This document shows, one piece after another, positions 52,482 through 61,004 of a stretch of DNA of 64,000 nt. Origin of the DNA: Flavobacteriaceae bacterium (lineage in GTDB: Bacteria; Bacteroidota; Bacteroidia; Flavobacteriales; Weeksellaceae); contig JAGLAZ010000006.1 of assembly GCA_018260565.1 (NCBI GenBank), forward strand, positions 1-64,000, read 5' to 3'. Under the pieces are notes generated by a model. It made no database searches. It was given only the letters and a program-made list of their open reading frames with translations, and was not told where the DNA came from. Both the position numbers and the translations under genes were made by a program. Positions within the stretch are counted from its first letter, which is position 1. Each line of letters begins with the position of its first letter.

Positions 52482-52497
52482 CTCAGTAATAACTGAG
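52482..52497. promoter_or_regulatory. short palindrome before lon
   Basis: CTCAGT-AATA-ACTGAG, 24 bases before the lon ATG. It does not match the CIRCE or HAIR stress operators. Could be a hairpin in the lon leader or an operator. Confidence 0.35.
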
Positions 52498-52521
52498 TGG
52501 AAGTAGACAAAATGGCATAAC

Positions 52522-54927
52522 ATGGAAAATAAGAAGAACTTAATACCTCAAGAAATTACTATTCAATATAACGAAGAAGGGAAAACACCTAACCCTATAT
52601 CTACTACAAAAAATAAAACATCTAAAAGCAAAGCTGAGGATTTATACATTTTACCAGTAATAAAAATGGTAGTATTTCCTCACATCATAGTACCTATTAC
52701 AGCGGGGAGAGATTATAGCAGAAACCTGTTGCAAGAGGCCTACCAGAAAAAATGGGAACTGGGCGTGCTTACCCAAAAGGATCCTTCCGAGGATTTACCT
52801 GGCGCAGATGGAGTCTTTCAAGAGGGTACTGTGGTAAAAATTATTAAAATAATAGAATTACCAGAAGGGAAAGTGACGGCTATCGTAAAGGGTGTTCGTT
52901 CCTTTAAGGTTCATAAATTTCTGGAAAGTGATACTAGATTCCTTAAAGCTCACATAAAATTTCTAACAGATACTCAGCCTAAAGCAAAAGCTATTTATTC
53001 TGCTTTGGTAGATAATATTAGAGATGTATTTAAAAAGATATTAGACCTTAATAATGCACCACCACTTTTAGCTGGATTTGCCTTGGAGAATGCAGAAACT
53101 GCAGAGAATCTCATTAATTTCATCTGCATGAATGCAGATCTTCCTACAGAAAAGGCCTTAGAATTACTTCGCCAAAGAAATGCTCATAAACGTGCTGAAC
53201 TTTTGTATGAGAATTTGCTGGAAATAAGTACTCACTTGGAACTGCGGCTGGATATTCAAGATAAGACTAAAAAGGCCTTAGATAAGCATCAAAAGGAATA
53301 CATCCTCACCCAGCAGATGCGTACAATTCAAGAAGAATTAGGCCAAGAAAATGATGGTGATGTGGCAGAACTTTTGGAAAAAAGTGCAACAAAAGAGTGG
53401 AATCCTGAAGTCCAAGCTCATTTTGAAAAAGAACTCCGAAAACTGGAAAAACTCAATATTCAAAGTCCAGAATATTCCGTTCAAAGAAATTATTTAAATT
53501 TTTACACAGATCTGCCTTGGAACCACCTGAGTACCAGTACGATTTCCATAACGAAAACCAAGAAATTACTTGATAAAGAGCATTTTGGTTTACAAGATGT
53601 TAAAGAGCGTATTTTGGAATATCTTTCCGTACTCCAATTAAAGCAAAATCTTAAGGCTCCTATTCTATGTTTATGCGGTCCTCCAGGTGTCGGGAAAACA
53701 AGTTTAGGTAAGAGCATTGCAGATTCTCTGGGAAGGAAATTTATACGTATTAGTTTGGGTGGCTTGCATGACGAGAGCGAAATCCGTGGACACAGAAAAA
53801 CCTATATAGGTGCCATGGCTGGTAAAATTTTGCAAAGTATCAAAAAAGCTGGAGTTTCTAACCCCGTTGTAGTTTTAGATGAAATAGATAAATTAGGAAA
53901 ATCTATGCAAGGTGATCCAAGTTCTGCTTTGTTGGAAGTTCTAGACCCGGAACAAAATCATGAGTTTTATGATAATTTTTTAGAAGTAAGTTATGATTTA
54001 TCTAAAGTACTATTCATAGCTACTGCGAATACATTAAATACGATTCAGAGCCCTCTGTTAGATAGGATGGAGATTATTCAAATATCTGGATATACTGCTG
54101 AGGAAAAAATGGAGATTGCCAAAAACTACCTCGTTCCAAAACAGATAGAAGAAAATGGTTTGGGTAAAAATGCGTTTATTTTAAAAAACGAAGAGCTCCT
54201 GCATATAATTACTCATTATACTCGGGAGAGTGGTGTACGAAAACTGAATCATAAGATTGCTAAAATTGCAAGAAGAATTGCCTATAAAACCACTATGGGT
54301 GAAACTTTTGATAAGAATATAAAAACCGAAGAAATAGATGCTATTCTTGGAGTTCCGCATCCGCCATCTTTAGCAAACCATGCTGGATATCCCGGGGTAG
54401 TTACCGGTCTTGCGTGGACGAGTATGGGGGGAGATATTCTTTTTATAGAGAGTATTTTAAGTGAAGGTAAAGGGAATCTAAGTATGACAGGAAATTTAGG
54501 TGATGTAATGAAGGAAAGTGCAACTATCGCATTAGAGTATATTAAAGCCTATTATCCTCAATATGGTATTTCTAAGGAGGATGTTACTCAAAAAAATATT
54601 CATATCCATGTTCCTGAAGGAGCTACTCCAAAGGATGGACCTTCAGCGGGAATTGCTATGTTTACTTCCATTATTTCCAGTTTCTTACATAAAAATGTGA
54701 AACCAAATATCGCAATGACGGGTGAAATAACGCTACGAGGTAAAGTACTTCCAGTGGGAGGGATTAAAGAAAAAATTCTTGCCGCTAAACGAGCTGGGAT
54801 TCAAGAAGTAATTTTATGCAAAGAAAATAAAAGAGATGTAGAGGAAATAGATAGCCAGTACATAAAAGGACTTACTATTCATTATATTGATCAAATGCAG
54901 GAAGTAATTCCTCTTGCAATTGCATAA
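52522..54927 (+). CDS. lon: endopeptidase La (Lon protease)
   Basis: An 801-residue ATP-dependent cytosolic protease for damaged and regulatory proteins. It has the N-terminal substrate domain ([20 protein letters not shown]), then the AAA+ module with Walker [15 protein letters not shown] and Walker [10 protein letters not shown], and the C-terminal peptidase with catalytic Ser in [14 protein letters not shown] and Lys in [12 protein letters not shown]. Full length and intact. It ends in an intrinsic terminator and stands alone. Confidence 0.98.
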   Translation: MENKKNLIPQEITIQYNEEGKTPNPISTTKNKTSKSKAEDLYILPVIKMVVFPHIIVPITAGRDYSRNLLQEAYQKKWELGVLTQKDPSEDLPGADGVFQEGTVVKIIKIIELPEGKVTAIVKGVRSFKVHKFLESDTRFLKAHIKFLTDTQPKAKAIYSALVDNIRDVFKKILDLNNAPPLLAGFALENAETAENLINFICMNADLPTEKALELLRQRNAHKRAELLYENLLEISTHLELRLDIQDKTKKALDKHQKEYILTQQMRTIQEELGQENDGDVAELLEKSATKEWNPEVQAHFEKELRKLEKLNIQSPEYSVQRNYLNFYTDLPWNHLSTSTISITKTKKLLDKEHFGLQDVKERILEYLSVLQLKQNLKAPILCLCGPPGVGKTSLGKSIADSLGRKFIRISLGGLHDESEIRGHRKTYIGAMAGKILQSIKKAGVSNPVVVLDEIDKLGKSMQGDPSSALLEVLDPEQNHEFYDNFLEVSYDLSKVLFIATANTLNTIQSPLLDRMEIIQISGYTAEEKMEIAKNYLVPKQIEENGLGKNAFILKNEELLHIITHYTRESGVRKLNHKIAKIARRIAYKTTMGETFDKNIKTEEIDAILGVPHPPSLANHAGYPGVVTGLAWTSMGGDILFIESILSEGKGNLSMTGNLGDVMKESATIALEYIKAYYPQYGISKEDVTQKNIHIHVPEGATPKDGPSAGIAMFTSIISSFLHKNVKPNIAMTGEITLRGKVLPVGGIKEKILAAKRAGIQEVILCKENKRDVEEIDSQYIKGLTIHYIDQMQEVIPLAIA

Positions 54928-54937
54928 GAGTTAAATT

Positions 54938-54967
54938 AAAAGTGCCATCCGATAGGATGGTACTTTT
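54938..54967 (+). terminator. intrinsic terminator of lon
   Basis: A 13-bp stem, AAAAGTGCCATCC with GGATGGTACTTTT (one G-U), loop GATA, then a T-rich tract. Because of its A/T flanks it may also serve the convergent gene at 54986. Confidence 0.88.
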
Positions 54968-54985
54968 CTTTGATTGATTTATAAA

Positions 54986-55459
54986 CTAAAACGAAACCTC
55001 ATTAATTTCTTTCCCTCGTTGGAAGGACATTGCCTTCTGAGTACCTCTATAAGAAATATTCACAATATTAGTTTGTTTAGGAAAAACGCTAAGTAGTATT
55101 GTATTTTTAATTTTAACAGAGTTAAGATCCGGAACTGAATTTGCCTCGAAATAAACCCAAACACTTTCCCCAGTTATTTGGCTTCCTGTGAAGGTAAGAT
55201 TTATGTTTTTGCCATTTGCATAAAACTCAAAATTATTATTTACATACTTTTTAACTTCAGCTTCGAAGCCAAGGGTATTAGCATTTATTTTTAAGGCATC
55301 TGCTACGTGTTCCACATTTAATTTGGTGGTAAATTTCATAGTTTTAGAACCATCCACATAATCCGCTTTCGTCATACTGGAATAGAAATCACCATTATCC
55401 ATCTTTAGGAATAGTGCAAAAATGGCGGCAAATAAACCAAGAAAATATAATTTTTTCAT
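54986..55459 (-). CDS. DUF6702-like exported protein
   Basis: A 157-residue protein with an N-terminal hydrophobic signal (LYFLGLFAAIFALFL) and an extracytoplasmic beta-rich body (MKFTTKLNVEHVADALKIN, GKNINLTFTGSQITGESVWVYF, IKNTILLSVFPKQTNIVNI). The pattern resembles Bacteroidetes DUF6702 proteins, usually found beside peptidases; that assignment is moderate. No catalytic residues seen. Convergent with lon. Confidence 0.7.
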   Translation of the reverse strand: MKKLYFLGLFAAIFALFLKMDNGDFYSSMTKADYVDGSKTMKFTTKLNVEHVADALKINANTLGFEAEVKKYVNNNFEFYANGKNINLTFTGSQITGESVWVYFEANSVPDLNSVKIKNTILLSVFPKQTNIVNISYRGTQKAMSFQRGKEINEVSF

Positions 55460-55499
55460 AATATTAAGATTCGTCTATGTAAGGTCAAATTTTATGCCA

Positions 55500-56291
55500 T
55501 CAGAAATTAACACTCACGGCATATTTATCATAAAAAGCCTTAATATGAGCCACGGCTTCTTCCGCAGTATCTACCACACGGAAAAGATTTAGGTCCTCCG
55601 CAGATATAAGTTTTTGTTCCAAGAGGGTGTTAGTAAACCATTGTAAGAGCCCGCTCCAAAAGGAAGATCCAACTAATACTATCGGGAATCTCCCAATTTT
55701 TCTCGTCTGAATTAGGGTGAGTGCCTCGCTCAGTTCATCCAGTGTACCAAAGCCTCCTGGCATTACAATAAAACCTTGGGAATATTTAATAAACATCACT
55801 TTACGGACGAAGAAATAATCAAAATTTATAGAGTATGCTTTCTCGATATAAGGATTAAAATGCTGTTCAAATGGTAACTCGATGTTAAGTCCGATGCTCA
55901 CACCGCTTTTATTATGTGCACCACGATTTCCTGCCTCCATTATTCCAGGCCCTCCTCCAGTTATTACCCCAAAACCTAATTCGGTAATACGCTCCGCAAT
56001 ATCTACCGCCATTTGATAATATGGATCTGATTCGGATAATCGGGCCGATCCAAATATACTTACGCAGGGTCCTATTTTAGCCATTTTTTCATAGCCTTCT
56101 ACAAATTCGCTCATGATTTTAAAAACCATCCAGCTATCTTTTGTGATGGTTTCATCCCATGTTTTATGACGAAAACTATCTTGTAACCGTGCATCTTCTG
56201 GTGTAATTTCCAGCGCTTTATAAATAGGGTCTATAGTCCCTCCTTTGGTGGAAGGGTTAAGGTTTGTTTTCTTAATTTTATCGGGTTTCAT
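55500..56291 (-). CDS. LOG family protein (TIGR00730)
   Basis: A 263-residue Rossmann-fold protein with the LOG signatures GGGPGIMEAGNRGA and MPGGFGTLDELSEALTLIQ. Members hydrolyse nucleoside monophosphates, some releasing cytokinins, so a nucleotide 5'-monophosphate phosphoribohydrolase activity is the family expectation. Its start overlaps the end of the nucleotidyltransferase gene by 14 bases, placing it last in a three-gene operon with the kinase-RapZ fusion. Confidence 0.9.
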   Translation of the reverse strand: MKPDKIKKTNLNPSTKGGTIDPIYKALEITPEDARLQDSFRHKTWDETITKDSWMVFKIMSEFVEGYEKMAKIGPCVSIFGSARLSESDPYYQMAVDIAERITELGFGVITGGGPGIMEAGNRGAHNKSGVSIGLNIELPFEQHFNPYIEKAYSINFDYFFVRKVMFIKYSQGFIVMPGGFGTLDELSEALTLIQTRKIGRFPIVLVGSSFWSGLLQWFTNTLLEQKLISAEDLNLFRVVDTAEEAVAHIKAFYDKYAVSVNF

Positions 56292-57018
56292 TATACCAGT
56301 GGTATTGTTTCAATTTATTCTCTGCAATAGGGATACTTTCCGGTTTCCCTACATCTACTATATCTTTATCGTGCACATAAGTAAGTATTTTTTCTCTACT
56401 CATCAGCCTAAGGTATTCCTGCATAATGGAAAATTTTCCATTAGAAGGCATTAGATCAAAAATGGTAGAATTTATACAGTGCAATCCACTAAATGCAAAG
56501 GTATTATTAAGATGAATTTCTCCAATATGCTCGCCTGTTTTCTCGTTTATCCATCCCACCAATTCTTGCCTTTCATTAATGGAAAGATAGCGGCTACTTG
56601 TTCTTTTTGATACAGCAAGAGTTGCTAAAGTATCTTCAGATTTTTGATGATAAGAAATTAAATCCGCAAGATTAACATCCGATAAAATATCACTGTTTAA
56701 TGCCAAAAAACTTTTTTCATTATCAAAATAAGATCTCGCTTTTGCCAGTCCACCTCCTGTTTCCAGCAAAGCCTCTGTTTCATCAGAAAAATAAACTTCT
56801 ACTTTATTGAGCTTTTGATAATCCGTTACACACTCCAGTATCTGTTCTGGGAAATAATGGATATTAATACATATTTCCCGAATACCATAATAGTGTAGAT
56901 AATCTAAATTATGAATTAATAAGGGCTTTCCATTGATGGGAAGCATAGGTTTGGGAGCTGTTTCAGTAAAAGGCTTGAGCCGAGTGCCGAGGCCAGCGGA
57001 AAACAACATCGCTTTCAT
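56278..57018 (-). CDS. MurU-like nucleotidyltransferase
   Basis: A 246-residue sugar-1-phosphate nucleotidyltransferase. MKAMLFSAGLGTRLKPFTE with KPMLPINGKPLL is the nucleotide-binding front, ALNSDILSD holds the metal-binding Asp, and GGGLAKARSYF is also conserved. It resembles MurU (UDP-MurNAc from MurNAc-1-P) of the cell-wall recycling route. It lies 3 bases downstream of a gene whose kinase half resembles AmgK, the enzyme that makes MurNAc-1-P. The pairing supports, but does not prove, the same pathway. Confidence 0.87.
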   Translation of the reverse strand: MKAMLFSAGLGTRLKPFTETAPKPMLPINGKPLLIHNLDYLHYYGIREICINIHYFPEQILECVTDYQKLNKVEVYFSDETEALLETGGGLAKARSYFDNEKSFLALNSDILSDVNLADLISYHQKSEDTLATLAVSKRTSSRYLSINERQELVGWINEKTGEHIGEIHLNNTFAFSGLHCINSTIFDLMPSNGKFSIMQEYLRLMSREKILTYVHDKDIVDVGKPESIPIAENKLKQYHWYNETR

Positions 57019-57021
57019 ACC

Positions 57022-58464
57022 TTATATCCCGGTATTTAGATGTGCCTGTTCCTCGTGCCAGATGCTGCACTGAGTTTCTGGATAGGTTTGTTGTAGCCAA
57101 TTATAAACAGCATTCGCTGCATAAACACTACGATGCTGACCACCAGTGCACCCGAAACTGATTTGTAAATTTTCAAAGTTTCGGGCTAAATAATCATCTA
57201 TACTAATTTTGACAATATCCTGCACAGCTCGTAAAAAGTCTGGCATTTTGGTTTTTGTTTCTAAATATTCTTTTACAGATTCATCGGCGCCCGTCTGGCT
57301 TTTATATTCCTCAATCCGCCCAGGATTAAGAATACCTCGGCAATCGAATACAAAACCACCTCCATTTCCGGTCTTATCCTCCGGTATGCCTTTCTTTTTA
57401 AAACTAAAGCTGTAAATTTTAATATGTAGAGACTTGTCTTTTTGCGGTAGACTCATAGTTTTATTTTTTAATTGAAGGCAGGATGCATAAATTTCCGGAA
57501 AATAATGCTGCATCATTTCTGGAGTGGTGTAGTGTGAATCATTTTCAAAAAATTGAATTAACTCTATTATGCTACCTTCAAATGAGTTAATAAATTCTTG
57601 TTTTTTTTGCAGAACTCCACGCAAACCATAGGCGCCTGTTACCTGCAATAGACGCACAAGACGAATGTACGGCAAATCGGAATGCATTTGAGAAATTTCT
57701 GATTCTGTTTGTCGAGAGAAATAATAGTGTAATAAACTGTCTTTTTCTTTAAGTGTCAAATTTAATCTATGTTGAAAAAGAAGGGAAACTACATCATACA
57801 GTTTTGGCCCTTGCATACAGGCCTGATAATCTATAACTCCGATGCGACCATCGGAATCATCAATAAGGATGTTCCGGCTTTGAAAATCACGAAGCATCCA
57901 ACATTGAGATTGAATACCTGAAATTTTCATTGCCAATTTGCGAAATTCGCTAATTAAATTTTGTTTCTGATAAGTGGCGTTTTGTATATCCAGTGCAAAA
58001 CTTTTGAAATAAAAACAATCTTGCAAAACAGCGTCCTCGTTATATTTTTGAAAATCAAAATAGAGTTTTGGAGGCTCTAAGGGCTTAGTTTTTTCTTGAA
58101 TTTGAATCAAAAAATCTAATACTTTGTAAAGCAGAGATTCCTTTTCTGAATCTGTAAGTTTTTGAAGTATGCTTAGAAGTGTATTTTCTCCAAGATAGGA
58201 TTGTATATAGGCCTTTCGGTTCTCCGATATACTTTCAACTGTAGGAACACGAATACCAAGTGAAGAGAATATTTGGGTAAAATAAAAAAAGGATTCATTT
58301 TCCCGAACATCTTCGTTTATTGTTAAAAATTTCTTTTCGTGCTCACTGGTGATCAGATAATTTTCTCTACCAGAACCACTCGTAATACATTTAGAAAAGG
58401 AAAAATTTTGGTTCTTACTTTCTGAGAATTTTGATAGAAATTTTAAATATTCGCTTGGAATCAT
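57022..58464 (-). CDS. AmgK-like anomeric sugar kinase fused to RapZ C-terminal domain
   Basis: A 480-residue two-domain protein. Residues about 1-330 form an aminoglycoside-phosphotransferase-fold kinase. The catalytic loop MLRDFQSRNILI and the metal-binding motif GVIDYQACMQGPKLYDVVSL match the AmgK pattern (LRDxxxxN then LDFQ), not the HxD of most relatives. Residues about 345-480 match the C-terminal domain of RapZ (IYSFSFKKKGIPED, FVFDCRGILNPGRIEEY, FGCTGGQHRSVYAANAV). The N-terminal P-loop ATPase of true RapZ is absent. In Escherichia coli the RapZ C-terminal domain senses glucosamine-6-phosphate. A terminator-like hairpin lies 4-31 bases before the ATG. Confidence 0.87.
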   Translation of the reverse strand: MIPSEYLKFLSKFSESKNQNFSFSKCITSGSGRENYLITSEHEKKFLTINEDVRENESFFYFTQIFSSLGIRVPTVESISENRKAYIQSYLGENTLLSILQKLTDSEKESLLYKVLDFLIQIQEKTKPLEPPKLYFDFQKYNEDAVLQDCFYFKSFALDIQNATYQKQNLISEFRKLAMKISGIQSQCWMLRDFQSRNILIDDSDGRIGVIDYQACMQGPKLYDVVSLLFQHRLNLTLKEKDSLLHYYFSRQTESEISQMHSDLPYIRLVRLLQVTGAYGLRGVLQKKQEFINSFEGSIIELIQFFENDSHYTTPEMMQHYFPEIYASCLQLKNKTMSLPQKDKSLHIKIYSFSFKKKGIPEDKTGNGGGFVFDCRGILNPGRIEEYKSQTGADESVKEYLETKTKMPDFLRAVQDIVKISIDDYLARNFENLQISFGCTGGQHRSVYAANAVYNWLQQTYPETQCSIWHEEQAHLNTGI

Positions 58465-58467
58465 GCT

Positions 58468-58495
58468 AAAAAAATAGCCGGAAATTTATCCGGCT
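58468..58495 (-). terminator. terminator-like hairpin in front of the kinase-RapZ gene
   Basis: On the minus strand AGCCGGA pairs with TCCGGCT across six bases and is followed by ATTTTTTT. It lies 19 bases after the stop of the upstream gene and ends only 3 bases before the kinase-RapZ ATG, so it is either that gene's terminator or an attenuator. Confidence 0.75.
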
Positions 58496-58514
58496 CAAAG
58501 TATTAATACTAAAA

Positions 58515-58892
58515 TTAAGCTCCGAAATGCTCTTTTACTTCGTGTAAAACTTGTTCTTCACTTAATTGTGCAGCAACTCCAAGACTCACTTTAACATTTT
58601 TAAACTGTGGAGTTTCTTCTAAGTGATGTTTAAATTCTTCTTGAATAGTTCCCGGACCGAAAACGTAAATCTGTTCAGTATTGATTAAAAGATGCTCGAT
58701 AGATTTAAAAAACTTGCTTTTATTCGTTTTTTCTGCGTTCATAGCAGCATTTTCATTGCTATTTCCGTGCTGATGATGAAATGTAACGGGATCGCAAAGA
58801 AAAAATTTAAATGCATCTTGTGGACCGTGATTTTTCGCAACGATGGCTTTAGAATTATCCATCCAAACACCTGCTTGTCTCTTATCTGACAT
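58515..58892 (-). CDS. small eRF1 domain 3-like protein (translational machinery/host attachment type)
   Basis: A 125-residue cytosolic protein. AGVWMDNSKAIVAK at the start and the C-terminal IYVFGPGTIQEEFKHHLEE fit the bacterial baeRF/eRF1-domain-3-like group of small proteins, annotated variously as host attachment or translational machinery proteins. The middle is His/Asn rich (FHHQHGNSNENA). The role in bacteria is not settled. Followed by a terminator-like hairpin just before the kinase-RapZ gene. Confidence 0.72.
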   Translation of the reverse strand: MSDKRQAGVWMDNSKAIVAKNHGPQDAFKFFLCDPVTFHHQHGNSNENAAMNAEKTNKSKFFKSIEHLLINTEQIYVFGPGTIQEEFKHHLEETPQFKNVKVSLGVAAQLSEEQVLHEVKEHFGA

Positions 58893-58988
58893 GATTTATT
58901 ATATATAAAATTGACTGCTAATTTACAAAATTTATAAGAGATGGAAAAGCCAAGCGGCCCCATCAACCAATAGAAAAGTCTATATGCG

Positions 58989-58996
58989 TATCTTTG
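58989..58996 (+). promoter_or_regulatory. candidate -7 box (TATCTTTG) of xrtF
   Basis: Exact TAnnTTTG match, 13 bases before the xrtF ATG. The -33 element is not recognisable. Confidence 0.4.
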
Positions 58997-59009
58997 GCAA
59001 ATATTCTTT

Positions 59010-59528
59010 ATGAAAGGACTCGTTTATGTACTTGCCCGATTCTTAGGCTCTTATTTTCTGCTGCTTTTTTTATACAGCAAGTATCTATCTATACAGCGGG
59101 GCCTAGACATTTTTTCTCTTTGGGTAGCTTCACAGGTAGTCTATATTCAGAATGTATTTGGGTATCGCAGTGTGCATGTACCTGTAGAAAAATATGAAAC
59201 CAGTTGGTTTTATACTGCTGGGCAATATACCACACGAATGGTGGAAGGCTGCAATGCTGTGAGCATTATGATATTATTTGTGAGTTTTGTACTTGCATTT
59301 TTTCGGGGTGTTAAAAGTTTGCTATTCTTATTGGCAGGTTTGGTAATTATCCATTGTATTAATATTGTAAGAATTGCGATGCTCAATATAATTTATATAG
59401 AGAAAAAGGAATGGATTCGTCCCGCTCATGATTACTTATTTCCGCTCGTAATTTATGGTACAGTGGTACTTTTATGGATAATGTATTTTGCTTATTTCTT
59501 TCCTAAAAAACAGGAAACAGAAGTATGA
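59010..59528 (+). CDS. xrtF: exosortase F (XrtF)
   Basis: A 172-residue inner-membrane transpeptidase-like protein of the exosortase/archaeosortase superfamily. Membrane helices are spread throughout. The catalytic Cys is in VEGCNAVSIMILF, the Arg in NIVRIAMLNIIYI and the His in RPAHDYLFPLVIY, the superfamily triad. XrtF is a short flavobacterial form. Exosortases cleave C-terminal PEP-CTERM-like tags, but no target with such a tag is in the window. The next gene overlaps its stop by 4 bases. Confidence 0.9.
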   Translation: MKGLVYVLARFLGSYFLLLFLYSKYLSIQRGLDIFSLWVASQVVYIQNVFGYRSVHVPVEKYETSWFYTAGQYTTRMVEGCNAVSIMILFVSFVLAFFRGVKSLLFLLAGLVIIHCINIVRIAMLNIIYIEKKEWIRPAHDYLFPLVIYGTVVLLWIMYFAYFFPKKQETEV

Positions 59529-59971
59529 AGAAATCAGTTATCTACCGAATAGGTTTAGCAATTATAGCTGCCATTTGCATCTTGTCTATCAGAATTTATG
59601 AGGATAAACTTTTCTATGATCCTTTTAAGAATTTTTTTCGTTTACCTGAAATTTTAGCCACTTTTCCCACTGTAGATTATAGTAAATTAAGTGTGTCTTA
59701 TGGCGGTAGATTTATCCTGAATCATTTCTTTTCAGCATTAATAATTGCCCTACTATTTAATTCAAAAAAATATGCTAAACAGTTTTTGCTTATAGGAATA
59801 GTAGCACTGCCTATATTATTTTTGGTGGGTGGAATTTTATTAGCTAATGAATTTTCCGGAGGAAGGTTGGTAGAATTTTATATAAGAAGAATTATTATCC
59901 ATCCTTTATTTTTATTAATCTGCTTACCTTATTTTTATCTTATAAGAAAATATGGGGAACGATATTTTTAA
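59525..59971 (+). CDS. exosortase F system-associated membrane protein
   Basis: A 148-residue protein with about four helices (IGLAIIAAICILSIRIY, FSALIIALLFN, LIGIVALPILFLVGGILL, LFLLICLPYFYLI), the constant partner of XrtF in flavobacteria. FSGGRLVEFYIRRI is a recognisable family segment. Its stop overlaps the convergent cation efflux gene end by four bases. Its role with XrtF is unknown. Confidence 0.85.
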   Translation: MKKSVIYRIGLAIIAAICILSIRIYEDKLFYDPFKNFFRLPEILATFPTVDYSKLSVSYGGRFILNHFFSALIIALLFNSKKYAKQFLLIGIVALPILFLVGGILLANEFSGGRLVEFYIRRIIIHPLFLLICLPYFYLIRKYGERYF

Positions 59972-60990
59972 AGTACAGCAACTCCTGCAGAATAGGTGTG
60001 TTTGCTAAGATATGTCAAAGATTTTGGAGTCCAGGGGATATGTTTTTTAAAACTTTCTTTCCGAACGGGGCATTCTGGAACAGAGCATATAGCACATGAT
60101 ATAGGTTTGCAGTCATCCATATGAAAATTAAATTCTATAACTCCATTATAGGCTTCACTACTCTGTACCATCAGCTTTTCTAAGGAATCGTGAGCTTGCT
60201 GTAGGGAGAAATAATAGGGTAATGTTACATGAGCATCCAAATGAAGGTGGGTGCCGTACTGCTGAATTCGCAAGGCGTGGATATCAATCCATTCAGGGAT
60301 GCGAATGTTCTCAAATATTTGGGATAATTCTTGGGTTATTTTAGGATCTGCTTCATCCATAATACCTCTAAAAGCATTTTTAAGTATGGATATAGCGGAA
60401 TAGATGATATAACCTCCAAAAAGTATTGCAATTATTGGGTCAATAGCCTCTACATGGGTCATCTTTACTAGAGTCAGACTTAATAGCACCCCTATAGTAG
60501 TAATAGTATCTGCTTTAAGGTGCTTACCACTTGATATGAGGACTGCGGAGTTAGATTTTTTTCCTCTCTTGATACTCCATACTCCAGCGACATAATTTAT
60601 TAAACCTGTAATACCAATGATAAGCATTCCCAAATCCGCTTGGGCAAGAAGTGTAGGATGGAGTAGAGATTGTATGGCGTGAATGATAATTAAAACCCCA
60701 GCAATACTAATGAGAATACCCTCTATCGCAGAGGTAATAAGTTCTACTTTTCCATGTCCGTATGGGTGACCTGTATCTTGAGGTTTTGCAGAAAGATGCA
60801 AAGCATACAGTCCCATTCCTGCTGCCAATACATTTACTATACTTTCCATAGCATCACTAAAAATACTATTGGAATTGGTAATCCACCAAGCACCTAATTT
60901 TACTCCAAAGAGAATAATTCCAATAGCTAAAATTAGTTTTTGAAAACCTGTATTGGAATGAAGCGGTGCAGATTTGTCTATTTCCGCCAT
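59968..60990 (-). CDS. cation diffusion facilitator family transporter
   Basis: A 340-residue inner-membrane efflux protein for Zn or similar divalent metals. Six helices; the metal-binding residues lie in NSIFSDAMESIVN and SGKHLKADTITTIGV, with the intracellular motif HPYGHGKVELI. The C-terminal cytoplasmic domain is followed by an extra Cys-rich tail (DDCKPISCAICSVPECP), which may bind metal or sense it. Which metal is not known. Confidence 0.92.
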   Translation of the reverse strand: MAEIDKSAPLHSNTGFQKLILAIGIILFGVKLGAWWITNSNSIFSDAMESIVNVLAAGMGLYALHLSAKPQDTGHPYGHGKVELITSAIEGILISIAGVLIIIHAIQSLLHPTLLAQADLGMLIIGITGLINYVAGVWSIKRGKKSNSAVLISSGKHLKADTITTIGVLLSLTLVKMTHVEAIDPIIAILFGGYIIYSAISILKNAFRGIMDEADPKITQELSQIFENIRIPEWIDIHALRIQQYGTHLHLDAHVTLPYYFSLQQAHDSLEKLMVQSSEAYNGVIEFNFHMDDCKPISCAICSVPECPVRKESFKKHIPWTPKSLTYLSKHTYSAGVAVL

Positions 60991-61004
60991 AGCGAGAAGA
61001 TCTT

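Noticed and set aside
52482..52497. CIRCE or HAIR heat-shock operator before lon
   Set aside because: Arm sequence and spacing do not match either consensus.
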